Program-made: the position numbers and the translations under genes
Shown: positions 1 through 5,796 of the stretch, piece after piece
How positions within the stretch are numbered: the stretch's first letter is position 1
How the letters are laid out: every line of letters starts with the position of its first letter
Notes under the pieces: model-generated
The model's input: the letters and a program-made list of their open reading frames with translations, nothing else
Databases searched by the model: none
Told to the model about the DNA's origin: nothing
Source of the DNA: Desulfatitalea sp.
GTDB lineage: Bacteria; Desulfobacterota; Desulfobacteria; Desulfobacterales; Desulfosarcinaceae
NCBI GenBank assembly: GCA_018224505.1
Contig: JAGTVD010000079.1
Location: 1 to 8,776, forward strand
Reading direction: 5' to 3'
Length of the DNA: 8,776 bases

Positions 1-680
1 CCGGCGACGGGCTGGAAAACGACACGGAAATCACGCCGGTGCTCGAAACAGCGGCCGATTCGATCGCCGACGACGTCCTGCCCGGTTTGGATCTGGACCA
101 GGGCCAACCGGGGGATCGGATCGAAAACGGCTCCAATGGCGAGCCGGTGACCGCACCGAGCGCTCGTGACAACGCAGCGGCCGATTCGATCGCCGACGAC
201 GTCCTGCCCGGTTTGGATCTGGACCAGGGCCAACCGGGGGATTGGATCGAAAACGGCTCCAATGGCGAGCCGGTGACCGCACCGAGCGCTCGTGACAACG
301 CAGCGACCGATGACGATGGCCAGGAGCAGGTGATTCGTCTGGACACCGTGCTGAACCAGATGCGGATGCATGAACAGCGCATCTCGGAAAAAATCTCCCT
401 CGGTATTGAGACGGAATTGACCCGGCAAAGCCGGCCGCAGGAGGATCAAACCGACGCGGATGGACCGCCCCTCGAGGTAGCACAGGATGGGGTGGCGGCT
501 GACCGTACATCGCCTGCAGTGACCGGTAAAGATCTGGAAAAGGCTATCGAAGAGGTGATCCGCACCCGGTATGCCCAAACCATCGAGCAAATGATTGCGA
601 CCGTAGTGGAGAAAGTGGTCACACGGGAAATGGAAAGCATCCGCCAGAGCCTTTTGAACGACGACGAAACACAAGCGTAA
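1..680 (+). CDS. Unrecognised acidic protein with internal 42-residue tandem repeat (5' end outside window)
   Basis: The frame is open from the first base through to TAA at 678-680. A GTG at 39 is possible, but the codons upstream of it (3-38) are also open and similar in composition, so I read the gene as truncated by the left edge. The visible part is ~226 residues and hydrophilic, with no membrane segment or signal peptide. The first ~100 residues are acidic and low in complexity, built from two 42-residue units (beginning AADSIADDVLPGLDLDQGQ) that differ by one residue, Arg in the first and Trp in the second. After this come a helix-prone stretch (MRMHEQRISEKISLGIETEL), a linker, and a C-terminal pair of amphipathic helices (about the last 50 residues, containing IEQMIATVVEKVVTREM). 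That architecture, a disordered acidic region followed by a short helical C-terminus, faintly recalls PopZ-like (DUF2497) polar organisers or scaffold proteins. I cannot assign a family. A terminator at 765-800 ends its transcript. Confidence 0.72.
   Translation, partial: GDGLENDTEITPVLETAADSIADDVLPGLDLDQGQPGDRIENGSNGEPVTAPSARDNAAADSIADDVLPGLDLDQGQPGDWIENGSNGEPVTAPSARDNAATDDDGQEQVIRLDTVLNQMRMHEQRISEKISLGIETELTRQSRPQEDQTDADGPPLEVAQDGVAADRTSPAVTGKDLEKAIEEVIRTRYAQTIEQMIATVVEKVVTREMESIRQSLLNDDETQA
51..302 (+). repeat. Two-copy 126-bp in-frame tandem repeat
   Basis: Bases 51-176 and 177-302 are the same 126-bp unit, apart from C at 117 versus T at 243 (a CGG Arg codon against TGG Trp). The unit is 42 codons long, so the duplication keeps the frame of the acidic protein. 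A degenerate start of a third unit is visible at 303-311 (gcgaccgat against gcggccgat) before similarity stops. The near identity at silent positions points to a recent duplication or ongoing gene conversion. More copies could lie to the left of the window. Confidence 0.95.
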
Positions 681-752
681 TCGCAAAACCTGCCATGCAC
701 GGGACGCCGCAGGCCGGGAGAGCGGCTTGTCCGGCAACGGTTAAAAAGAGTC

Positions 753-783
753 TTGATTTTTCATGGGGATTATTCATTATAAT
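753..783 (+). promoter_or_regulatory. Candidate sigma70 promoter for valS
   Basis: There is a perfect -10 hexamer TATAAT at 778-783 and a 4/6 match to the -35 (TTGATT) at 753-758. The spacer is 19 bp, longer than the ideal 17, so the promoter may be moderate or rely mainly on the -10. Transcription would start near 790, leaving a leader of about 70 nt before the valS start at 863. The -10 lies inside the 3' arm of the terminator hairpin at 765-787. This is a sequence-match inference with no expression evidence. Confidence 0.5.
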
Positions 784-800
784 CCCCTTTTTCTGTTTTT
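765..800 (+). terminator. Intrinsic terminator after the acidic-protein gene
   Basis: A perfect 9-bp inverted repeat, GGGGATTAT (765-773) and ATAATCCCC (779-787) separated by the 5-nt loop TCATT, is followed directly by a T-rich run (788-792 all T, then CTG, then TTTTT at 796-800). This is the classic Rho-independent terminator form. It lies 84 nt after the stop of the upstream gene and before valS. An A-rich patch to its left (743-747) is short, so termination in the reverse direction is less likely. The hairpin shares bases with the TATAAT box. Confidence 0.78.
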
Positions 801-849
801 AACCCCCTCTCGGCCAAGCAACCGCGGCCGGATGGGACCGATCAGTCAT

Positions 850-853
850 GGAG
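850..853 (+). promoter_or_regulatory. Shine-Dalgarno GGAG deciding the valS start
   Basis: GGAG at 850-853 lies 9 nt before ATG 863. It overlaps the alternative upstream ATG at 848, which has only a weak GGA 10 nt before it. This favours 863 as the valS start and puts the upstream ATG within the ribosome binding site. Confidence 0.5.
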
Positions 854-862
854 CCGGATGTT

Positions 863-3535
863 ATGAGCACAAAGATGTTGGACAAGGGGTACGATCCCAA
901 GGCAGTGGAGCAGCGCTGGTACGAATTCTGGGAGCGGGAGGGGCACTTCGCCGCTGCGGACGCGGATGGACGGCCACCTTTTTCCATCGTGATCCCGCCA
1001 CCCAATGTGACCGGTGTCCTGCACATGGGGCACGCCTTGAACAACACGATGCAGGACATCCTGTGCCGCTACCGGCGCCTGAAGGGTGACAATGTGCTGT
1101 GGATGCCGGGTACGGACCATGCCGGCATCGCCACCCAGAACGTGGTGGAACGCCAACTGGCCGCAAATGGGCAGGACCGACACCAGCTCGGGCGCGAAAA
1201 ATTCATCGAAGCGGTCTGGCAATGGCGGGAACAATCGGGCAGCGCCATCATCAATCAGCTCAAACGGCTGGGCGCTTCGTGCGATTGGCAGCGCGAACGC
1301 TTCACCATGGACGAAGGGCTCTCACGCGCCGTGCGCACCGTTTTCGTGCGTCTTTACGAAGAGGGGCTTATTTACCGCGGGATGTATATCACCAACTGGT
1401 GCCCGCGATGCCGCACCGCCCTTTCGGATTTGGAGGTCGAGCACGAGGAGCTGGATGGCCATCTCTACCAGATCCGCTACCCCTTTGCCCGGGGCAAAGG
1501 GGGTGTGGTGGTGGCGACCACACGGCCCGAGACCATGCTGGGCGACACCGCCGTGGCCGTCCACCCCGACGACGAACGATATGCCGACCTGCCGGCCGAG
1601 AGCGTCATTCTGCCGCTGATGGAAATCGAGATCCCCATCATCCGTGATGCCTACGTGGACCGCGCTTTCGGTACCGGCGCCCTTAAGGTGACGCCGGCTC
1701 ACGATCCCAACGACTTCGAAATCGGCCAGCGCCACAAGCTGCCCAGCAACAAGGTGATCGAAGATGACGGCACCATGGGCGCCGCGGCCGGACAATTCCA
1801 GGGCCTGGACCGTTTCGCCTGCCGTAAGGCCGTGGTGGAAGCGCTGCAGGAGAAGGGGTTGTTGTTGAGCATGCAGCCCCACAAACACGGTGTGGGGCAC
1901 TGTTACCGCTGCAAGAACGTTGTGGAACCCAATCTCTCCCGGCAGTGGTTCGTCAAAGTCAAACCCCTGGCCGAACCGGCCATACGGGCGGTGGAAAGCG
2001 GGGCCACACGCATCATCCCCGACACTTGGGCCAAAACCTATTACGACTGGATGTACAACATCAAGGACTGGTGCATTTCCCGCCAGATCTGGTGGGGCCA
2101 CCAGATTCCGGCCTGGACCTGCGGGGCATGCGAAAACCTGGTGGTGGCCATGGCGGCGCCGGCCCAATGCCCCGCTTGCGGCGCCGCCGAGCTGACCCAG
2201 GAAACCGATGTCCTGGACACCTGGTTCAGTTCGGCCTTGTGGCCTTTTTCCACCATGGGTTGGCCCGATCAGACCCCGCTGCTCAAAACCTTCTACCCCA
2301 CCTCGGTGCTGGTGACCGGCTTCGACATCCTCTTTTTCTGGGTGGCCCGCATGATGATGATGGGCATCCATTTCATGGGCGAGGTGCCGTTCCGGGATGT
2401 CTACGTGCATGCCCTGGTGCGGGACGAAGAGGGCAAGAAGATGAGCAAATCCAAGGGCAACGTGATCGACCCCCTGGATGTGATCGACACTTACGGCACC
2501 GATGCCTTCCGCTACACTCTGGCGGCCTTTGCCGCCCAGGGCCGGGACGTCCGCTTGTCCGAGAAACGGGTGGAGGGCTACCGCCACTTCATCAACAAGC
2601 TGTGGAATGCGGCGCGCTTCGCCCTGATGCACCTGGACCGGGGCTACGACCGCATCGACCCGGCCGCGCTGCTCTCGCTGCCGGACCGTTGGATCCTGGC
2701 GCGCCTGGACCGGATGACCCGCCAGGTGGCCGAAGCCCTGGACGACTACAAATTCAACGAAGCCGCCGGCGCCGCCTACCAGTTCGTGTGGCACGAGTTC
2801 TGTGATTGGTACCTGGAGGCTGCCAAGCCGGCCCTGTACGACGAGGGTGCCCCGGCGGCCCGGGAAGCGGCACGCCAGGTGCTCTGGACCGTGTTGCGCG
2901 ACACGCTGGTGGTGCTGCACCCCTTCGCGCCCTTTGTGACCGAGGAGATCTGGGACAAACTGCCCGGCACCAGCGGATCGATCATGCAGGCGACCTTTCC
3001 GCTCGCTGAAGGTCCACCGCCCGATGGTGAGGCCCTGAATCCGGCCGAAACCGAGATGGCCCTGATCGTGGCCCTGGTCACCGCCATCCGCAACATCCGG
3101 GGCGAAATGAACATTTCGCCGGCGGCGAAGCTGCACGTCACGGTGCAGAGCCCCGAGCCGGCCACCCGCGCCGCCATCGATCGCGATCGCGCCATTATCG
3201 TCAACCTGGCCCGTCTGGAAGCACTGGCCGTGACCGAACCGGGCGAACGCTCCCCCACCTCGGCCACCGCCATTGTAGCCGACACCGAGTTGCTGGTGGA
3301 GCTCAAGGGGGTCATCGATTTCGCACAGGAGGCCCAGCGATTGGAAAAGGAGCTGGGCAAATTGAACAAAGAGCTGAGTGCCATCAACAAAAAGCTCAAC
3401 AACGACAGCTTTCTGGACAAGGCGCCGGAGGCCGTGGTGGCCGAAGTGCGCGAGAAACAGGTTCTGTTGTCCGAGAAACAGGACAAGTTAAGTGCGACGC
3501 ATGCGCGGGTGGTGGGGTTCAGGGGTGAAGGGTGA
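863..3535 (+). CDS. valS: Valyl-tRNA synthetase
   Basis: A class I aminoacyl-tRNA synthetase that charges tRNA-Val in the cytoplasm and hydrolyses mischarged Thr-tRNA-Val. From ATG 863 it is 890 residues, the usual bacterial size. The family's N-terminal block (YDPKAVEQRWYEFW) is followed by the HIGH-type motif HMGH (54-57) and KMSKS (526-530). The CP1 editing domain carries TTRPET (Arg221) and KVTPAHDPND (Lys275, Thr277, Asp281, Asp284), matching the editing residues I recall from Thermus ValRS (Arg216, Lys270, Thr272, Asp276, Asp279) at a constant offset of five. Two cysteine pairs, CPRC (180-183) and CYRC (347-350), and a second set (C420, C423, C436, C439) look like zinc sites. The anticodon-binding helical domain follows, then the C-terminal tRNA-binding coiled coil (about 813-880), rich in Lys, Glu and Leu. 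Starts at 848 (895 aa) or 875 are possible. The last residues (FRGEG) are encoded by a short tandem repeat. nadC follows immediately, so the two are probably co-transcribed. Confidence 0.98.
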   Translation: MSTKMLDKGYDPKAVEQRWYEFWEREGHFAAADADGRPPFSIVIPPPNVTGVLHMGHALNNTMQDILCRYRRLKGDNVLWMPGTDHAGIATQNVVERQLAANGQDRHQLGREKFIEAVWQWREQSGSAIINQLKRLGASCDWQRERFTMDEGLSRAVRTVFVRLYEEGLIYRGMYITNWCPRCRTALSDLEVEHEELDGHLYQIRYPFARGKGGVVVATTRPETMLGDTAVAVHPDDERYADLPAESVILPLMEIEIPIIRDAYVDRAFGTGALKVTPAHDPNDFEIGQRHKLPSNKVIEDDGTMGAAAGQFQGLDRFACRKAVVEALQEKGLLLSMQPHKHGVGHCYRCKNVVEPNLSRQWFVKVKPLAEPAIRAVESGATRIIPDTWAKTYYDWMYNIKDWCISRQIWWGHQIPAWTCGACENLVVAMAAPAQCPACGAAELTQETDVLDTWFSSALWPFSTMGWPDQTPLLKTFYPTSVLVTGFDILFFWVARMMMMGIHFMGEVPFRDVYVHALVRDEEGKKMSKSKGNVIDPLDVIDTYGTDAFRYTLAAFAAQGRDVRLSEKRVEGYRHFINKLWNAARFALMHLDRGYDRIDPAALLSLPDRWILARLDRMTRQVAEALDDYKFNEAAGAAYQFVWHEFCDWYLEAAKPALYDEGAPAAREAARQVLWTVLRDTLVVLHPFAPFVTEEIWDKLPGTSGSIMQATFPLAEGPPPDGEALNPAETEMALIVALVTAIRNIRGEMNISPAAKLHVTVQSPEPATRAAIDRDRAIIVNLARLEALAVTEPGERSPTSATAIVADTELLVELKGVIDFAQEAQRLEKELGKLNKELSAINKKLNNDSFLDKAPEAVVAEVREKQVLLSEKQDKLSATHARVVGFRGEG

Positions 3536-3536
3536 A
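3523..3536 (+). repeat. Heptamer tandem repeat at the valS/nadC junction
   Basis: GGGTGAA occurs twice without a gap (3523-3529 and 3530-3536). The valS stop TGA (3533-3535) is in the second copy, and an in-frame nadC ATG (3537) follows immediately. Because the unit is 7 nt, any change in copy number shifts the reading frame at the end of valS. Confidence 0.85.
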
Positions 3537-3551
3537 ATGACGTTTGGAGAT

Positions 3552-3556
3552 GGAGG
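3552..3556 (+). promoter_or_regulatory. Shine-Dalgarno GGAGG deciding the nadC start
   Basis: GGAGG at 3552-3556 is 7 nt before ATG 3564 and is the best ribosome binding site near the 5' end of nadC. Earlier in-frame starts (GTG 3492, ATG 3537) have poorer sites, and GTG 3492 lies within the valS coding region. Confidence 0.6.
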
Positions 3557-3563
3557 GACGGGC

Positions 3564-4421
3564 ATGCGGGGTTTGGTGATGACGGCGGGGGTGCGGCGGC
3601 TGGTCGATCTGGCTCTGGAGGAGGATATCGGCAGCGGAGACATCACCACCGATGCCCTGGTGGCCTCGGAGGCCCGGGCCAGGGCGGTCATCGTGGCCAA
3701 AGAGCCCCTGGTGGTGGCCGGCTTGGACCTGGCCCGATATGTGTTCCAGCGGCTGGACCCGGATTTGCGCTTTGAACCCACCCTGTCCGACGGTGATGCG
3801 GCGGCCAAGGGAATGGATGTGGTGGTCCTCAACGGACGCCAGGCGGCCCTGCTCACCGCTGAACGGACCGCCCTCAATTTCCTGCAGCGCCTTTCGGGCA
3901 TCGCCACCCAGGCGCGCGCCTATTCGGCGCTGCTCGGCAAAAGCGCCACGCGTCTGGTGGACACCCGGAAAACCACACCGGGTTGGCGGGTGCTGGAAAA
4001 ATATGCCGTGCGGGTGGGTGGCGCGGCCAACCACCGCATGGGGTTGTTCGACGGCGTGCTGATCAAAGACAACCACATCGCCGCCAGCGGCGGAATTACG
4101 GCGGCCGTCACACGCATTCGCGCGACGGTATCCCACCTGACCAAAATAGAGGTGGAAGCGGCCACCCTGGATCAGGTGCGCGAAGCCCTGGCCGTTGGCG
4201 TCGAGGTGATTATGTTGGACAACATGGACCTGCCCGCCATAGAGGCAGCCACGGCGCTGATCGCGGGTCGGGCTCTGGTGGAGGTGTCGGGCGGGGTCAC
4301 TGCCCAAAACCTGAAAGCGCTGGCGGCCGCCGGGGTGGACTTGATCTCGGTGGGGGCGCTGACCCACTCCGCCCGGGCAGTGGACTTGAGCATGAATATT
4401 GGAGAACGTGTTAAGTTTTAA
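3564..4421 (+). CDS. nadC: Quinolinate phosphoribosyltransferase (nicotinate-nucleotide pyrophosphorylase, carboxylating)
   Basis: Converts quinolinate and PRPP to nicotinate mononucleotide, CO2 and pyrophosphate in de novo NAD synthesis in the cytoplasm. From ATG 3564 the product is 285 residues, the normal family size. The N-terminal block LALEEDIGSGDITTDAL is typical. Family signatures follow in order: ERTALNFLQRLSGIAT (from Glu100, with Arg101), DTRKTTPG (133-140, with Arg135 and Lys136), GGAANHRMGLFDGVLIKDNH (152-171, with His157, Arg158 and Lys168), IEVEA, IMLDN, LVEVSGG and ISVGALTHS near the C-terminus. These basic residues correspond to the substrate- and PRPP-binding pocket known from the Salmonella and E. 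coli enzymes. The start was chosen for its GGAGG site. ATG 3537, two bases from the valS stop, would add nine residues, and ATG 3579 would remove five. No nadA or nadB is nearby. The close spacing suggests transcription with valS. Confidence 0.97.
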   Translation: MRGLVMTAGVRRLVDLALEEDIGSGDITTDALVASEARARAVIVAKEPLVVAGLDLARYVFQRLDPDLRFEPTLSDGDAAAKGMDVVVLNGRQAALLTAERTALNFLQRLSGIATQARAYSALLGKSATRLVDTRKTTPGWRVLEKYAVRVGGAANHRMGLFDGVLIKDNHIAASGGITAAVTRIRATVSHLTKIEVEAATLDQVREALAVGVEVIMLDNMDLPAIEAATALIAGRALVEVSGGVTAQNLKALAAAGVDLISVGALTHSARAVDLSMNIGERVKF

Positions 4422-4515
4422 GTGAAGGTATTCTGCCGATCATAGCTGCTGTGTGCCCTCGTCATGGTGATCTGCGCATGCCGGCGTTTGCTTTCGATAA
4501 AGGCATTGAGCCGAC

Positions 4516-5487
4516 ATGATACCGATTCGCGATACCACCCCTTCCAGAAACGTCCCGGTGATCAACAATGTGTTGATCGGCATCAACGTGGTGGTATTTC
4601 TCGTTCAAATGATGATGCCCGAGCCGTTGGTCGAGCGCTTCATCTTCACCTACGGCCTGGTGCCGGCCCGCTACACCGTTGACCGCCTGGCCGAGCACTT
4701 CACCTTCACCCAGCAAATCTTCTCCTGGCTCTCGTTCATGTTCATCCACGGTGGCTTTCTGCACATCCTGGGCAACATGTGGACGCTGTACATCTTCGGG
4801 GACAATGTGGAAGACCGTTTGGGACCGGTGCGCTACCTGCTGTTTTATTTGCTGTGCGGCTTGGCTTCGGGCATTTCCCACTTCGCGCTCAATGCCGGCT
4901 CCACTCTGCCCACCATCGGCGCCAGCGGCGCCATTGCCGGCGTAATGGGAGCCTATTTTCTGCTCCATCCCCATTCGCGCATCCTGACCTTGATCCCGAT
5001 CATCATATTCCCGTTGTTCGTGGAAATCCCTGCCTTTTTCTTCCTGGGCCTCTGGTTGCTGCTCCAATTCATCAATGCCACCGCCACCAGCGGTGCGGCC
5101 GGGGGTGTGGCCTGGTGGGCGCACATCGGCGGTTTTCTCTTCGGCATGCTTTTTCTCAAGCTGTTCGATGCCCTGCCCCATGCCGGCGTCACCGCCCGCG
5201 TGCGCCCCCTCACCACCCGCAAACACAGCCATCGTTTACAGGTGGCACGGCCGGACCGCTCCGAACAACCATCGGACGTGCATGCCACCATTGCCATTTC
5301 GCCCTACGAAGCCCTGGTGGGTGCGCGCAAGCTGGTGACCATCCCATTGGGCTTCCAGCGGCGGATCTACCGGGTCAACGTGCCGCCGGGCATGGATCAT
5401 GGTAAATTGCTGCGCCTCAAGGGTCAGGGCAATGTGCGCGCCGACGGTTCCCGGGGCGACGTGCTGCTCAAAATCGTTGTCCAATAG
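4516..5487 (+). CDS. Rhomboid intramembrane serine protease with C-terminal DnaJ-type substrate-binding domain
   Basis: A 323-residue inner-membrane protein. Residues 1-220 are a six-helix rhomboid core: TM1 ~16-34, the motif HGGFLHILGNMW (78-89, Asn87 in the oxyanion-hole position), TM3 ~104-123, the nucleophile motif GASGA with Ser137 at the head of TM4, TM5 ~155-187, and TM6 with AHIGG containing the catalytic His203. The Ser-His dyad is therefore complete and the enzyme should be active, cutting transmembrane segments of client proteins. After a basic linker (~221-254), residues ~256-323 (ISPYEALVGARKLVTIP, then YRVNVPPGMDHGKLLRLKGQG and RGDVLLKIVV) follow the pattern of a DnaJ/CbpA C-terminal beta domain. 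There is no J domain and no zinc-finger domain. With six helices and the N-terminus inside, this tail should be cytoplasmic. The start ATG 4516 has GAG five nt upstream, a weak site. It lies 94 nt after nadC and could share its transcript. Confidence 0.93.
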   Translation: MIPIRDTTPSRNVPVINNVLIGINVVVFLVQMMMPEPLVERFIFTYGLVPARYTVDRLAEHFTFTQQIFSWLSFMFIHGGFLHILGNMWTLYIFGDNVEDRLGPVRYLLFYLLCGLASGISHFALNAGSTLPTIGASGAIAGVMGAYFLLHPHSRILTLIPIIIFPLFVEIPAFFFLGLWLLLQFINATATSGAAGGVAWWAHIGGFLFGMLFLKLFDALPHAGVTARVRPLTTRKHSHRLQVARPDRSEQPSDVHATIAISPYEALVGARKLVTIPLGFQRRIYRVNVPPGMDHGKLLRLKGQGNVRADGSRGDVLLKIVVQ

Positions 5488-5491
5488 GGCA

Positions 5492-5508
5492 GTGGCGCGC
5501 TTCGCCAC
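5492..5508 (+). terminator. Possible hairpin after the rhomboid gene
   Basis: GTGGCG (5492-5497) and CGCCAC (5503-5508) pair over a 5-nt loop, CGCTT. The hairpin begins 5 nt after the rhomboid stop, where a terminator would be expected. No T-run follows, so it is not a canonical intrinsic terminator. It may instead stabilise the 3' end or aid Rho-dependent stopping. Confidence 0.25.
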
Positions 5509-5641
5509 ACCCCGCAACCGGGAACACCGCGCCATCCACACTGCGTGCCTGCGCCTGACAAGGCGGCGATATGCGATAACCCTGGCGCAAATGTTCAACA
5601 ATTCTCGCAGCACTGATTCGTTTTTGTTATGTTGGAACCGC

Positions 5642-5671
5642 TTGACAAAAAGTTCCTTCACTGTGCATACT
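5642..5671 (+). promoter_or_regulatory. Candidate sigma70 promoter for the RND efflux operon
   Basis: A consensus -35 TTGACA is at 5642-5647, and CATACT (4/6 to TATAAT) is at 5666-5671 with an 18-bp spacer. The predicted start is near 5678, followed by a leader of about 120 nt. It sits in the AT-rich part of an otherwise GC-rich window, upstream of the adaptor gene and on its strand. Confidence 0.5.
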
Positions 5672-5783
5672 CCATTGAAATCAGATAAGAATAATAGATC
5701 CAACCCTGAATTGAACCGCATGCAAGGCAAACCATTGTTTTCAATCCACTGCCCCAGGCGCGAAGACCCTATCCCCTCCGCTT

Positions 5784-5789
5784 GAAGGA
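5784..5789 (+). promoter_or_regulatory. Shine-Dalgarno GAAGGA deciding the adaptor start
   Basis: GAAGGA at 5784-5789 is 7 nt before ATG 5797. The in-frame TTG at 5782 overlaps this site and has no comparable site of its own, so 5797 is the likely start. Confidence 0.7.
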
Positions 5790-5796
5790 TGTCCCC

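Larger units (their letters stand above)
5488..5796. other. 309-bp spacer with AT-rich core between the rhomboid and efflux genes
   Basis: I see no convincing gene here. The first ~90 bases are GC-rich and hold a short hairpin (5492-5508). From about 5590 the composition drops sharply: 5641-5700 is about one third GC, and G+C rises again after 5750. The AT-rich core carries the TTGACA-type promoter at 5642-5671 and an imperfect operator-like repeat around it. It most likely serves as the regulatory region of the efflux operon. A predicted leader of about 120 nt precedes the adaptor start. Confidence 0.6.

Noticed and set aside
31..510. 159-residue - strand frame with an internal repeat
   Set aside because: Its repeat is only the reverse reading of the 126-bp duplication. 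The + strand frame is open beyond the window edge and has a clear terminator.
811..830. CGGCC...GGCCG stem in the valS leader as a T-box or other riboswitch
   Set aside because: It is only a 5-bp stem with a 10-nt loop. The ~70-nt leader is too short for a T-box, and no specifier or antiterminator elements are visible.
763..1089. 108-residue + strand frame starting within the terminator stem
   Set aside because: Its start lies at the terminator/promoter dyad and most of it overlaps valS in another frame. It has no ribosome binding site.
1322..3136. 604-residue open frame on the - strand inside valS
   Set aside because: It is fully antisense to valS, with low-information His/Gly-rich composition and no recognisable motif. 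It is a GC-driven shadow frame.
4422..4515. Possible promoter or hairpin between nadC and the rhomboid gene
   Set aside because: I found no convincing -35/-10 pair and no stem followed by a T-run. The gap is short enough for co-transcription.
4462..5232. 256-residue - strand frame opposite the rhomboid gene
   Set aside because: The + strand encodes a complete rhomboid with catalytic residues. The antisense product is rich in Gly, Glu, Gln and His and has no family pattern.
5399..5785. 128-residue + strand frame across the rhomboid 3' end and the spacer
   Set aside because: It overlaps the rhomboid coding sequence by 89 bases, runs through the candidate promoter and into the adaptor ribosome binding site, and its composition (Arg, Ser, Thr, Cys rich) is not protein-like.
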